Source of the DNA: Caldifarciminota bacterium
Lineage (GTDB): Bacteria > Hydrothermota > UBA3072
Direction of reading: 5' to 3'
Assembly: GCA_023131835.1 (NCBI GenBank)
Contig: JAGLZA010000140.1
Location: forward strand, 1 to 54,761
Length of the DNA stretch: 54,761 nt
The notes under the pieces are model-generated. The model was not told the DNA's origin, did no database searches, and was given only the letters and a program-made list of their open reading frames with translations. Below, piece after piece: positions 8,863 through 18,378 of this stretch. Position numbers and translations under genes: made by a program. The first letter of the stretch is position 1. Every line of letters begins with the position of its first letter.

Positions 8863-10359
8863 ATGAAACGTTTTATCTTGTTGTTTGTTCTCTTATTGAT
8901 TCCCGCATCTTTGTTTGCTTTGGTAGATACCCTATCGATTCCAGAGATACAGGGCTATGGAAGTTCTACTCCTTATGAGAATGATACGATAACCACCTAT
9001 GGCATTGTGACTGCTGTTGTCCCACCCCATAACGGAGGATACTACCTCCAGGATGCGAGTTGCGATACCTTCGCAGGCATATTCGTTTTCACCGGTACCT
9101 ATGCCTATCCTGATGTCCGTCGAGGAGACTCGGTTGAGGTCACAGGCATCGTTACCGAATTTTACGAAATGACCGAACTGGGCTATATCCAGGCAGAGAA
9201 TATCCTTGGGACTGCCACGGTCCCCACCCCCATACTTTCACAAACAGGAGATGCAGGCCAGGAAAAATATGAGGGGATGCTTGTTGCAGTAATAACTACC
9301 CTGTGCACCAATGATTCACTCGGGTACGGAGAATGGGAGGTTAACGATGGTTCGGGCGCTGTCAGGATAGACGATCAGATATACCACTTTAAGCCGGAAC
9401 AGGGTGGTTACTACGATGTAACAGGGCCACTTAATTATTCTTATTCTTATTTTAAGATAGAGCCAAGGGACTATCGTGATGTCTTAGGTCCTGGCGCCTC
9501 ACCCACCTCAAAGAGTATCTATGATGTTCAATATACTACAGCACCATCCGGTGATTCACCCCTGATAGATACACTGGTCAAAATATACGGTATTGTTACA
9601 GGTATCTTCAATGATGGTTTTTATATAGAGGAAGCATCAGGTGGTGAATGGAATGGGGTCTATGTTTACTCTGACCTCACGGCAAAAAACCTGAATAGAG
9701 GGGATTCCTGTTCGGTCGTTGGTAATGTAAGCGAATATAAAGGATTCACAGAGATAGGTAATTCACCTGTGTGGCAGATATTTGCCTCAGGACATTCACT
9801 TCCAACACCCATAGAGATAACAACTGGAGGTGTAGGGGAAAGTTTAGAAGGGTTATTCGTTCACCTCGATTCAGCAGTGTGTATTGCATCAGGATTACAG
9901 CCATCAGGTTACTACTATGGAATGAGCGATAATGCGGGAATCGATACACTGCTCGTAGCAGATCTGGGTGGTGATTATGTGTACAATATAGGCGAGTCAT
10001 ACGAATTATACGGATTAATAAAAACGGATACCTTCAGTTTTGTGCTTGAACCACGGGATTCAGCTGATATTGTAAACCTTTCGGGTGTTGAAGAAACTGA
10101 TATTACAGAAAACCTCAGACTCTCTCTCTCTTATATCGGGAGAAAGATTCAGATACAGTTCTCGATCCCTGAGCAATCAAGGGTTCGGCTCTCTGTTTAT
10201 GACCCAATAGGACGATTGATTCAAGACCTATATAACGGAACCCCTGATGCAGGTAGATACAATATCGAGTTAAAGAGTCAATCCCTACCAACAGGACTCT
10301 ACTTCATTCACTTGAGAGCTAACAGTAAGAGTAGAACCGCAAAGTTCATGGTGTTATAG
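8863..10359 (+). CDS. Secreted tandem OB-fold (YhcR-type) protein with T9SS-like tail
   Basis: I start at ATG 8863 because AGGAGG lies six bases upstream and a classic signal peptide (MKRFILLFVLLLIPASLFA) follows; an in-frame ATG at 8839 lacks both. The 498-residue product has two copies of an OB-fold-like unit: about residues 25-205 beginning IPEIQGYGSSTPY, and about 215-405 beginning SIYDVQYTTAPSG. Shared signatures are ITTYGIVTAV, GYYLQDA and RGDSVEVTG. These resemble the YhcR OB-fold repeats that accompany extracellular nucleases, but no nuclease domain is seen here. The C-terminus (LSVYDPIGRLIQDLY...PTGLYFIHLR) is a type A T9SS-like sorting domain. The likely role is binding a nucleic acid or other polymer at the surface. 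Confidence 0.65.
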   Translation: MKRFILLFVLLLIPASLFALVDTLSIPEIQGYGSSTPYENDTITTYGIVTAVVPPHNGGYYLQDASCDTFAGIFVFTGTYAYPDVRRGDSVEVTGIVTEFYEMTELGYIQAENILGTATVPTPILSQTGDAGQEKYEGMLVAVITTLCTNDSLGYGEWEVNDGSGAVRIDDQIYHFKPEQGGYYDVTGPLNYSYSYFKIEPRDYRDVLGPGASPTSKSIYDVQYTTAPSGDSPLIDTLVKIYGIVTGIFNDGFYIEEASGGEWNGVYVYSDLTAKNLNRGDSCSVVGNVSEYKGFTEIGNSPVWQIFASGHSLPTPIEITTGGVGESLEGLFVHLDSAVCIASGLQPSGYYYGMSDNAGIDTLLVADLGGDYVYNIGESYELYGLIKTDTFSFVLEPRDSADIVNLSGVEETDITENLRLSLSYIGRKIQIQFSIPEQSRVRLSVYDPIGRLIQDLYNGTPDAGRYNIELKSQSLPTGLYFIHLRANSKSRTAKFMVL

Positions 10360-10361
10360 TT

Positions 10362-13300
10362 ATGAAACATCTGCTTCGCTCAATAATACTTATAACTCTA
10401 CTCTTTTCCATAACGGCTTTTGCGCAAGCGTACCACACTATCTATGAGATACAGGGGCAGGGTCCCGATTCCCCGTACGATGGTCAGGTAGTTACCACAA
10501 GGGGAATAGTAACCGGAGTATTTGCACAGGGTTTCTACATCGAAGAGAGACCGGGTGGCGAATGGAGAGGGATCTATGTCTACACCACATCATCCCCAAC
10601 GGTTTCAAGGGAAGATTCCGTTGAAGTAACCGGTGAGATTGATGAATACTGGAACCTAACTGAGTTTACAAACGACCCCACTGTAACAGTTCTTGCCTCA
10701 GGGGTTTCACTACCTGGACCAACAGATACAACAACCGGGGAACTGGGGCAGGAAAAATATGAAGGGGTCTATGCTGTGATTCATAATCTTATAGTCACCG
10801 ATACATCTGGTTTTGGACAATATGATCAATGGTATGTAGATGATGGTTCCGGGGTGTTGATGATAGATTATTCCTTGATGATAGGGGTTCAGGGAAGTTA
10901 CGCATATCAACCCATACCCGGAGATACAATTGCCGAGATAAGGGGAATTAGCAACTATTCATTCTGGAATTATAAACTGGTTCCAAGAAGGAATAATGAT
11001 ATAATCTTAACCAAGTTATGGACGACTATATACGAAATTCAAGGACAGGATTCTCTCTCTCCCCTCCAAGGTGATACTGTAACCACCTATGGGGTGGTCT
11101 CTGCTGTTAGAAATGGGGAACACAAGGGATATTTCTTAACAGAACATCCTGGTGGTGAATGGAGAGGGATATTCGTTTTTACCGACGCAACCCCTGGGAT
11201 GACAAGAGGTGATTCAATTAAGGTTACAGGCTATGTTCGTGAGTTCTCACCGGATGGGATCGGGACTCGAACCGAATTAGTCCTTCTTTCTGATTCACTC
11301 ATTGGAAGCGGTTCTCTCCCCTCCCCTACCTCCACATCCACCAATAACCTCTCGGATGAGAAATTCGAAGGGGTTATTGTTTCTGTAAGCGATGCACAAT
11401 GTTACAGCACACCTGATACCGCAGGCATCTGGGAGGTGAATGATGGTTCAGGAACTGCATCTGTTGCTAATCTTCTATATGCTTATTCCCCAACAATAGG
11501 GTATCAATATGATATGAGTGGTATCGTTGACTACTGGCGGGGCTTTGTTCTCTTACCCAGGGATGCTTCGGATATTATAGACCTGAGTGCACCGATAACG
11601 GCTTCTATCTATGACATCCAGTATGATAGAATACCGGGCACCGACTCCTCAAAATATATTAAATACGAAAGTGTTATAACCTATGGAATTGTAACCGGTG
11701 TGTTCAGTCAGGGTTTCTTTATCGAAGAAAATCCCGGGGGTGCCTGGAGAGGTATATATGTATATGGCTCAAATCCCAGTGTATCCAGAGGAGATTCTGT
11801 TGAAGTGAGGGGCAAGATAGTGGAATACTGGAACACGACTGAATTCACTGATAACCCTTCAGTTACAATCCTCTCATCCGACAGAGAATTACCTGAACCC
11901 GTGGATACAACGACACAGGAATTAGGACAGGAGAAATATGAAGGGGTATACTGCAGGATAAAGGATGCTTTAGTTACCACCATAATGGATTACAACGATG
12001 AGTGGTATCTAAATGATGGTTCCGGAGAACTAATGGTGGATTACACAATGCTTATAGAAAAACAGGGAAGTTATTACTATGAACCTGTTCCTGGTGATAC
12101 TATATTCCGAATGGACGGCATCCTGCATTATTCCTTTTATCATTACAAACTCGTTCCAAGAGAGGATAGAGACCTTCAGTTGAACCCTGTTAAAACAGAC
12201 CTTATTTTAAGTCCTGAAAGGGCATTCAATAATGATACCATGGGAATACAACTATTCGTGAGCTTCCCGGATTCGGTTGATGGCCCACTCAAAGGTTTGA
12301 AGATAACCCTGAATACTGTTTTTGACTGGGATCTCTCTTCTTTATCACTACTTGGGTCCGGAACCGAAGGCGCGGTAATCGATGTATACGATAATCTGAT
12401 TACAATCGATTCCCTCTCTGTCGTTGATTCAATGATTGTGAACTTCGGAGAACAGCTGGTACCCGATACTACCGGAGAGTTTGGGTCCACAATAGAAACC
12501 TCCTTTGATGGATTGACTTTTCGGGAGATAAAACCTTCTCCGTCATTAGAGATAATCACTCCACCCGATAGCCTGTATCCAATATCAACAATCCAGGGGA
12601 CAGGATACGAATCACCCTTCAATGGAGAGAATGTGTGGCTACAGGGAATAATTACTACCCCTAATTTTTCTGAAGATGGATATAATGGTTATGTTCAGGA
12701 TTCCACTGGTGGGATAAATATCTACTCCAGTTCTACCCTCGGACTTCAATTTGGATATCGCTATCTGATGTGGGGCGGGATAGAAGAATACAACGGTATC
12801 ACAGAATTCAAACCTGAGCCTGACAGCATAATTCTTCTCTCAAAAAGGAACAATCCTGTAATACCAGAGACGCTTTCTCTCTCTGTTGGTCTATCTGAAC
12901 AACGTGAAGGTAAATTGATAACAATAACAGATGCAATAGTAATAGAACCACCAACCATCCCATCCGGAGGTGGATATAACTGCTCTGTTCGGAATGGACA
13001 GACTGCTCTGAATTTGCGTATTTCAACGACTACCGATATTGTAGATTCCCTTAGCCTTGATAAAAATACGAGATGGGATATAACAGGTGTCGTAGGACAA
13101 TATGACCCGGAAGAACCATATACATCCGGTTATCAGTTACTGCCTCGATTTATATCCGACTTCGTCGCAGGAGAAATCGAAGGTGATACGACAAAACTGG
13201 CACTATCTATCGAACCCAATCCCTTTGCCCCGGATCAGGGAAAGATCGCTCGCATTACCGTTTCTGCACCAGCAAACTATCGCATAAACGGGTGGCTATA

Positions 13301-13499
13301 TGATGTAGTGGGCAGGGAAATCAAACAGATAATAACCAATCATCCCGGACCCTTAACAGTAAACTGGCTGGGAAAGGATAAACAGGGTAGAAGGGTAACC
13401 ATAGGCACCTATATACTTCATATTGAAGCCACTTCACCACTTGGTAAGATTACATCTATCACACAACCCATTGTAGTAGCCACGGATTTGGGAGGTTAA
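10362..13499 (+). CDS. Large secreted multi-OB-fold (YhcR-type) protein
   Basis: The 1045-residue protein follows the previous gene by two bases and has a clear signal peptide (MKHLLRSIILITLLFSITAFAQA). It contains four OB-like units beginning near residues 26, 221, 415 and 738. Units one and three are nearly duplicates (GFYIEERPGGEWRGIYVY and GFFIEENPGGAWRGIYVY; EYWNLTEF and EYWNTTEF), which indicates recent internal duplication. A beta-rich insert at about 610-720 separates unit three from unit four. The end (SIEPNPFAPDQGK...GRRVTIGTYILHIEA) resembles an FlgD-type Ig-like domain rather than the type A tail of its neighbour. No catalytic residues are apparent. It probably works with the adjacent gene as an extracellular binding protein. 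Confidence 0.65.
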   Translation: MKHLLRSIILITLLFSITAFAQAYHTIYEIQGQGPDSPYDGQVVTTRGIVTGVFAQGFYIEERPGGEWRGIYVYTTSSPTVSREDSVEVTGEIDEYWNLTEFTNDPTVTVLASGVSLPGPTDTTTGELGQEKYEGVYAVIHNLIVTDTSGFGQYDQWYVDDGSGVLMIDYSLMIGVQGSYAYQPIPGDTIAEIRGISNYSFWNYKLVPRRNNDIILTKLWTTIYEIQGQDSLSPLQGDTVTTYGVVSAVRNGEHKGYFLTEHPGGEWRGIFVFTDATPGMTRGDSIKVTGYVREFSPDGIGTRTELVLLSDSLIGSGSLPSPTSTSTNNLSDEKFEGVIVSVSDAQCYSTPDTAGIWEVNDGSGTASVANLLYAYSPTIGYQYDMSGIVDYWRGFVLLPRDASDIIDLSAPITASIYDIQYDRIPGTDSSKYIKYESVITYGIVTGVFSQGFFIEENPGGAWRGIYVYGSNPSVSRGDSVEVRGKIVEYWNTTEFTDNPSVTILSSDRELPEPVDTTTQELGQEKYEGVYCRIKDALVTTIMDYNDEWYLNDGSGELMVDYTMLIEKQGSYYYEPVPGDTIFRMDGILHYSFYHYKLVPREDRDLQLNPVKTDLILSPERAFNNDTMGIQLFVSFPDSVDGPLKGLKITLNTVFDWDLSSLSLLGSGTEGAVIDVYDNLITIDSLSVVDSMIVNFGEQLVPDTTGEFGSTIETSFDGLTFREIKPSPSLEIITPPDSLYPISTIQGTGYESPFNGENVWLQGIITTPNFSEDGYNGYVQDSTGGINIYSSSTLGLQFGYRYLMWGGIEEYNGITEFKPEPDSIILLSKRNNPVIPETLSLSVGLSEQREGKLITITDAIVIEPPTIPSGGGYNCSVRNGQTALNLRISTTTDIVDSLSLDKNTRWDITGVVGQYDPEEPYTSGYQLLPRFISDFVAGEIEGDTTKLALSIEPNPFAPDQGKIARITVSAPANYRINGWLYDVVGREIKQIITNHPGPLTVNWLGKDKQGRRVTIGTYILHIEATSPLGKITSITQPIVVATDLGG

Positions 13500-13500
13500 A

Positions 13501-14274
13501 ATGGTATTGTTAATTATTTTTTCGGTGTTTGAAGGATTGGGCTATTCAATTGACGCTGCAGGGATGGGTGGAAATACTGTGTCTATCAGGGATTGCGCAT
13601 TACAGTCCAATCAGGCCTCTCTATCATACAAAAAAGATATATCTTTTTCCTACTCTTTTAATAAAGAATTCTCGATTTGTGAGATACATCGCGCAAACCT
13701 CTCATGGAACAGCATAGGTATGGGTATAATCTCCAGACAGACCCCTGACCCTGGTTCAGGTCCTGACCTCTCTGGTGAGATGGAAGTGCGTATTGCCCAT
13801 GGAATATCTCTATCAGACCAATTCAGACTCGGATATTCAATAAATGGATACTACCTCCGGATGAAGGATTACGGTAACGACATGGCAGGTGGATTCGATC
13901 TCTCGTTTCTGGGAGAGGTATACAAGAACTGGGTTGTTGGTGTAAATGCACATAACCTGAACCGTCCAAGGATGGGTAGGGAAAATTCATATACCCTTCC
14001 CTGGTCACTCTCGGTTGGGGTGAGTTATAACCCATATCCCGGAGTAATAACACATTTTGCCTTTACAAGAGAAGAGGATTATCCTCTCCAGGTCCACTTC
14101 GGACAACGCTTCCAGATATCAGACCAGTTCATTCTACAGGCAGGGGTCCAGAACGAACCGCTGCGCCTCTCCTTTGGTGTGGTTGTCCATACCGAATGGG
14201 TCTCATTCCATTACTCCGTAAGGAATCATTCCCGCATGCCACTCTCTCATTGGGTGGGGGTGAGTTATAAATGA
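13501..14274 (+). CDS. PorV/PorQ-like outer-membrane barrel protein
   Basis: GGGAGG precedes ATG 13501. The mature start has SIDAAGMGGNTVSIRDCALQ, which matches the region GARxxGMGGAxVAxxDD at the beginning of PorV/PorQ/UPF0164 proteins, and the remainder is a repeating pattern of amphipathic strands ending HWVGVSYK. PorV-type proteins act in T9SS as shuttles or anchors for secreted cargo. This one sits beside proteins with sorting domains, so it may serve them. At 257 residues it is shorter than typical PorV (about 380) and nearer to PorQ. The leader MVLLIIFSVFEGLG lacks any positive charge. Confidence 0.6.
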   Translation: MVLLIIFSVFEGLGYSIDAAGMGGNTVSIRDCALQSNQASLSYKKDISFSYSFNKEFSICEIHRANLSWNSIGMGIISRQTPDPGSGPDLSGEMEVRIAHGISLSDQFRLGYSINGYYLRMKDYGNDMAGGFDLSFLGEVYKNWVVGVNAHNLNRPRMGRENSYTLPWSLSVGVSYNPYPGVITHFAFTREEDYPLQVHFGQRFQISDQFILQAGVQNEPLRLSFGVVVHTEWVSFHYSVRNHSRMPLSHWVGVSYK

Positions 14275-16640
14275 TACTCTTATTGATACTGATTAATGTC
14301 CTGGATATCAATACAGCACCCCTTTCCGAACTTAAGAGTCTGCCCCTCTCCGGTGAAAAGGTCCAGGAGGTATATAATCTCAAACAGGCAAGGGGGTATC
14401 TACGATCCGTCTATGAATTAAGAGAGGTCCTCTCGGCTGAGGATTTCAATAAAATAAAGGAATTGATAAGAATCACCCCCCCGGAAGAAGAGGACTGGAC
14501 TGCTGTTTATATAGAACAGTTACAGGAGAGGTTGGCATCCGAGGAAGGCCCAACACAGAGCGCAATTGACCACTGGCAAACTATCCTCCTTGAGCCAATC
14601 GATATAAATAAAGCCAGTATTGACGATATACTGCAATTTGACCGCGTAAACCTCATTGATGCAGTATCTGCAATCAAATATAGGACACAGTTCAGAAAAC
14701 TCCGATATGTCAGTGATCTTGAAGACGCCCCCTATCTATCTTCATACGGATTCAGGAATATGAGAAATTTCCTCACAGCAGGAGAACCACAAAAGATAGG
14801 TTTCCCATTGGACGGTTTTGTAAGGATGGAAATGACTCACAAGAATTCCACAAGGGAGCAGGGTTTTGATATCCTATCACCCGATGAAATAACCACCTCC
14901 CTCAATCAGGTAATAAGCGATCTCGAGGATACATCTGCAACTCTGTATAAGAGACTAATTGCAGATGGTTGGAGCGAGAGTGACATATTGAACTTTCAGG
15001 ATAGACTCAAGGGAGAAGAAAATGAAATCCAATCGGGGAGATGGACAGAATCTTATTCAGGTAAGTTTCATACCACTTATGGGGAAAATATCTTTCTCGG
15101 AGGAGGAGCAGGAAGATATTACAGAAGTGGTTACGCTGGTGTTCAGAAAATAGGACCATTAAAAAATCTTGTAATCGGGGATTATCACTACTCCACCGGG
15201 ATGGGACTCGTTTTTGATAACTCTCCTGATTCAAGGCCCCGCTCAATAGAACGGGTAAATGGTCTATTCGGAGAAGCAACAGATAATCCCCTCTTCAAAG
15301 CAAGGGGATTGGGAGTGCATCTTGAAAAATGGCGTCTCAACTCCTATCTTTTCTACTCCAGGGATAAGAAATCTGGTATACCCAATCCTGACAACACAAT
15401 CAATTGCTACTTTCCCAATAGATATCATCTGAAAGAGTTTGATGATATAATAGATGAACAAATCATGGGAGGCCATCTGGGATTTGACATCTCTGATATA
15501 TTCTCCATCCCTTTTGGAACCTATATAGGCATAAATGGATATCGAGCAGTTTACGGAGATTCTATACGTCCTGACATCTCTACAATAGACATACCCAACG
15601 ATAACAATGAACTTGGACCTTCTTATACGGCACTTTTCAGCGGGAAGCAGAGGGATATCGGTGGAATAGAAGGAAGAATAGTCTACAGAAACTTCGGGAT
15701 TCAGGGAGAATATGCAAAGGAGAGATACCGTGGTTTTGCCTATGCCTTTTTAGCAAGGGTTCTCTATAATAACATATATCTGCTCTTTCATCGAAGACAC
15801 TACGAGGTGGATTTTGATAATCCATACAGCAGGGGTTTCTGGGAGCAGGAAAGATTTGACGATACTCCTTTAGAAAAATCATATAGGGTTCTTGACCCGC
15901 TCTTTTCAGACCTATCCGAATATCCTGTACCCAAACCAGAGGATGGATACTATATAGAAACCCGATATCAATTCTCAAGGCAAATAACCCTGACAAGAGC
16001 CTATCTTGACCTATGGAAAAATCTAACAGAGGGAACCTCGAATATGCGACTTCAGTGGGAAATGGAATTTCGTCCTGTATACCCTTTACGCTTCAGGATA
16101 AAACATAAATATCAGGAAAAGAATAGAAACAAGGTTTCAGCAACTACTGTATCTAAAACCAATGAGTTGACCTTTAGAACCTTTGTTTTGCTACCAAATC
16201 AAGATTATCTGGGCTTCAGGGTTAGATATGGTAGAGTTCTCTTAACTCAAAGTCCCCGTTACTCATTGGACCAAATCATCGATGGTGGTTATATATCAGT
16301 ATTCTATGAACATCACTTCTCACCGAGATTGAGTGTAAAAGGGGGAATAGCCTACTGGAAGACAGACGGAATGAGTCAATGGACATTTGAAGACATAGGT
16401 CTTGATTTCCTCTATGGTGATGGTAAGAAACTCTATGTTTCTGTTCTCGATCGTTTAAGTGATAATCTCTACCTGCGGTTCAAGTTCCGTGTAAAAAACG
16501 AGCTCTATCCACACTGGGGATTAAAAGAGAGCGGAGAAGAATACTATAACACGGAAGGAGAATTGCTGGAGAATCCCTCAGATTTTCTTGATGAATCTTC
16601 AATATATTCCGGAAATATAAACCTAACATGGTGGTGGTGA
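14271..16640 (+). CDS. Outer-membrane barrel with N-terminal helix-hairpin-helix repeats
   Basis: The ATG overlaps the previous stop by four bases. After a leader of only about 11 residues (MILLLILINVL) come two ComEA-like helix-hairpin-helix units: DINTAPLSELKSLP...YLRSVYELREVL at about 12-50 and DINKASIDDILQFD...RKLRYVSDLEDA at about 107-160. From about residue 180 to 789 the protein is a long series of beta strands ending NINLTWWW, consistent with a large barrel. HhH motifs in ComEA bind DNA without sequence preference. An exported barrel carrying them would place a DNA-binding module at the outer membrane. Similar HhH-barrel proteins of unknown function are known in Bacteroidota. The function here is inferred only. 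Confidence 0.6.
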   Translation: MILLLILINVLDINTAPLSELKSLPLSGEKVQEVYNLKQARGYLRSVYELREVLSAEDFNKIKELIRITPPEEEDWTAVYIEQLQERLASEEGPTQSAIDHWQTILLEPIDINKASIDDILQFDRVNLIDAVSAIKYRTQFRKLRYVSDLEDAPYLSSYGFRNMRNFLTAGEPQKIGFPLDGFVRMEMTHKNSTREQGFDILSPDEITTSLNQVISDLEDTSATLYKRLIADGWSESDILNFQDRLKGEENEIQSGRWTESYSGKFHTTYGENIFLGGGAGRYYRSGYAGVQKIGPLKNLVIGDYHYSTGMGLVFDNSPDSRPRSIERVNGLFGEATDNPLFKARGLGVHLEKWRLNSYLFYSRDKKSGIPNPDNTINCYFPNRYHLKEFDDIIDEQIMGGHLGFDISDIFSIPFGTYIGINGYRAVYGDSIRPDISTIDIPNDNNELGPSYTALFSGKQRDIGGIEGRIVYRNFGIQGEYAKERYRGFAYAFLARVLYNNIYLLFHRRHYEVDFDNPYSRGFWEQERFDDTPLEKSYRVLDPLFSDLSEYPVPKPEDGYYIETRYQFSRQITLTRAYLDLWKNLTEGTSNMRLQWEMEFRPVYPLRFRIKHKYQEKNRNKVSATTVSKTNELTFRTFVLLPNQDYLGFRVRYGRVLLTQSPRYSLDQIIDGGYISVFYEHHFSPRLSVKGGIAYWKTDGMSQWTFEDIGLDFLYGDGKKLYVSVLDRLSDNLYLRFKFRVKNELYPHWGLKESGEEYYNTEGELLENPSDFLDESSIYSGNINLTWWW

Positions 16641-16644
16641 TAAT

Positions 16645-17829
16645 ATGAAAGAATTAAGAATTCAAGAATTAAAAATTCGTGCATCAAAGACTCGAGAGTC
16701 AAAGACTCTATCTATAAGGATTCTGTCCATAGTTCTGATATTCTCAGGTAGTCTTGCTTATGGCGGAATCATAGAAGCAAACAAGTATGGAACGATAAAC
16801 AACTCATTCGATGCTTATTCTCTCTCAATGGGAAATTCATGGCTTACATTTTCAGGAAGTTCAGTAATAGATGATAAGGAAGGTATAAAGATTCAGTATT
16901 CACCAAATATCTCTTTACCTACAGAGAGCCGAAGTCAGTTCATATTCGATAAATATGATAATACTGTAGGTAAGCAAATCACAGGCTACAGTAGTAATTT
17001 CTTCCTTGATTTCCCATTTACTGCCCATCTCTGTTATACCAGAAAGCCCCTATACTTTTCCATCGGCACCGAACCTGTTATTCAAGCTCACTGGAGGTTT
17101 GAGGATATCGAGAGGGACGATTTCTACCAGATAACAAAGAGGGAAACAAGAGAAAAATCCATCCTTATAAACGGTGCTACCCTTAGAGCTGGATGGAAGT
17201 CTAACAAATTTCAAACGGGAATAATAGCTAAATGGCTCTACGGTGGCTTCTATGAATACTGGCAGAGTCTTGATGAGATAGATAGCACATATCACACAGG
17301 CTCAGGATATGAGATTGGAGGAAGATTTTCATACCAGATAAACTGGCGTCTTACCGCAATCCTTAAAGGTTCTCTTGGTCAGAGGTTCAGCACCCCTGTA
17401 AATGATTATGAATACCCTTATCGCGTTGGAGCCGGGGTGGTCTTCAGACCCGCCAATAGATTGCCTGCTGTGGCAACTATTGAGATAATTTATACCCCCT
17501 GGGAGAAATTGAAGATTAATAACCTCATAGGGGAAGATGTGGATAATACTATATCTATATCCGGAGGTATCGAACACCGATTACAACCTGGTCTCTGGAT
17601 GCGACTCGGATATTCATGGAATCAATCACCAGTAGATAGAGAAATAATACTATCCAGCTACACAGGAGGTATAGGCTATGAAAATTGGGGATTCAAATTC
17701 GACTTAGGCGCTTCCTTCTCCAGTAACTCCTTCACCTATGATGAATTTCAATTAGCCAATATCGAGGAAGGTGAAATTGTTGAGGAAACCGAAACCCGCA
17801 TAATTCTATCTATAACAAAGGAACTATGA
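16645..17829 (+). CDS. Outer-membrane barrel protein with repeat-derived N-terminus
   Basis: The 394-residue protein begins MKELRIQELKIRASKTRES and only then shows a hydrophobic signal segment (LSIRILSIVLIFSGSLAYG, about 22-40). The rest consists of alternating strands in barrel style, ending TRIILSITKEL. GGTGGTGAT lies just before the ATG, and no usable start exists between it and the signal segment, so the odd basic extension must be translated. Its DNA at 16688-16708 is a copy of the intergenic AGACTCGAGAGTC word family. Family is uncertain: a FadL- or PorV-like porin is possible. It is expected to act with the neighbouring barrels. Confidence 0.5.
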   Translation: MKELRIQELKIRASKTRESKTLSIRILSIVLIFSGSLAYGGIIEANKYGTINNSFDAYSLSMGNSWLTFSGSSVIDDKEGIKIQYSPNISLPTESRSQFIFDKYDNTVGKQITGYSSNFFLDFPFTAHLCYTRKPLYFSIGTEPVIQAHWRFEDIERDDFYQITKRETREKSILINGATLRAGWKSNKFQTGIIAKWLYGGFYEYWQSLDEIDSTYHTGSGYEIGGRFSYQINWRLTAILKGSLGQRFSTPVNDYEYPYRVGAGVVFRPANRLPAVATIEIIYTPWEKLKINNLIGEDVDNTISISGGIEHRLQPGLWMRLGYSWNQSPVDREIILSSYTGGIGYENWGFKFDLGASFSSNSFTYDEFQLANIEEGEIVEETETRIILSITKEL

Positions 17830-17838
17830 GGTGATAAG

Positions 17839-18378
17839 ATGTTTAATATAATATTCCTAATCTTTGCGATTTCTGCAGAACCAGAGGTTCTGGCAAACAG
17901 GGATTATGTCCCCGGACTTGTAAAACTCTTTGATAGTGCAGAAAAAACCATTGATATAACTATGTTTTCTGCTGGTCATTATCCTGACCATCCGGAGGGA
18001 GTCAATAGGGTCCTTTATGAATCCATATTCAGGGCAGCAAAAAGAGGTGTTCTGGTGAGAATAATCCTTGACGCCTCATCCTGGAATCCGAACAATACAA
18101 GAAAAAATGTAATGGTAGCAGATTTCTTCAGGGAGAATGGTATAGAGGAAGTATATTTTGACCCTCCTGAGGTAACAACACACACAAAAGCATTGATAGT
18201 AGACTCTGTCCTGTGTGTTATAGGCTCCACTAACTGGACTTATTATGCCCTTGCTAATAATAATGAAACCGCTGTTCTGATAAATTCGGAAACCCTGGGG
18301 CTGGAATTGGAAGAACGATTTGCTGACCTCCTCTCTGTATCTACAAAGGAGACCCCACTAATGGAAGAGGAGGATTGA
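17839..18378 (+). CDS. Secreted single-HKD phospholipase D/Nuc-type phosphodiesterase
   Basis: The 179-residue protein has a short leader (MFNIIFLIFAISA) and one HKD motif: H115, K117 and D122 in HTKALIVD, followed by GSTNW at 129-133 and the downstream N/E positions. Size and single-motif form match Nuc, the dimeric endonuclease of plasmid pKM101 (about 177 residues), better than two-motif phospholipases. It should cleave phosphodiester bonds outside the cytoplasm through a covalent His intermediate. GAGGTGAT precedes the ATG. Its place between DNA-binding-like surface proteins and a nucleotidase-like protein supports a nucleic acid substrate, though a lipid substrate cannot be excluded. Confidence 0.75.
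   Translation: MFNIIFLIFAISAEPEVLANRDYVPGLVKLFDSAEKTIDITMFSAGHYPDHPEGVNRVLYESIFRAAKRGVLVRIILDASSWNPNNTRKNVMVADFFRENGIEEVYFDPPEVTTHTKALIVDSVLCVIGSTNWTYYALANNNETAVLINSETLGLELEERFADLLSVSTKETPLMEEED

Noticed and set aside
12176-12622. 148-codon minus-strand frame inside the OB-fold gene
   Set aside because: It is antisense to a clear coding region, has no start signal, and arises from the codon use of the plus strand.
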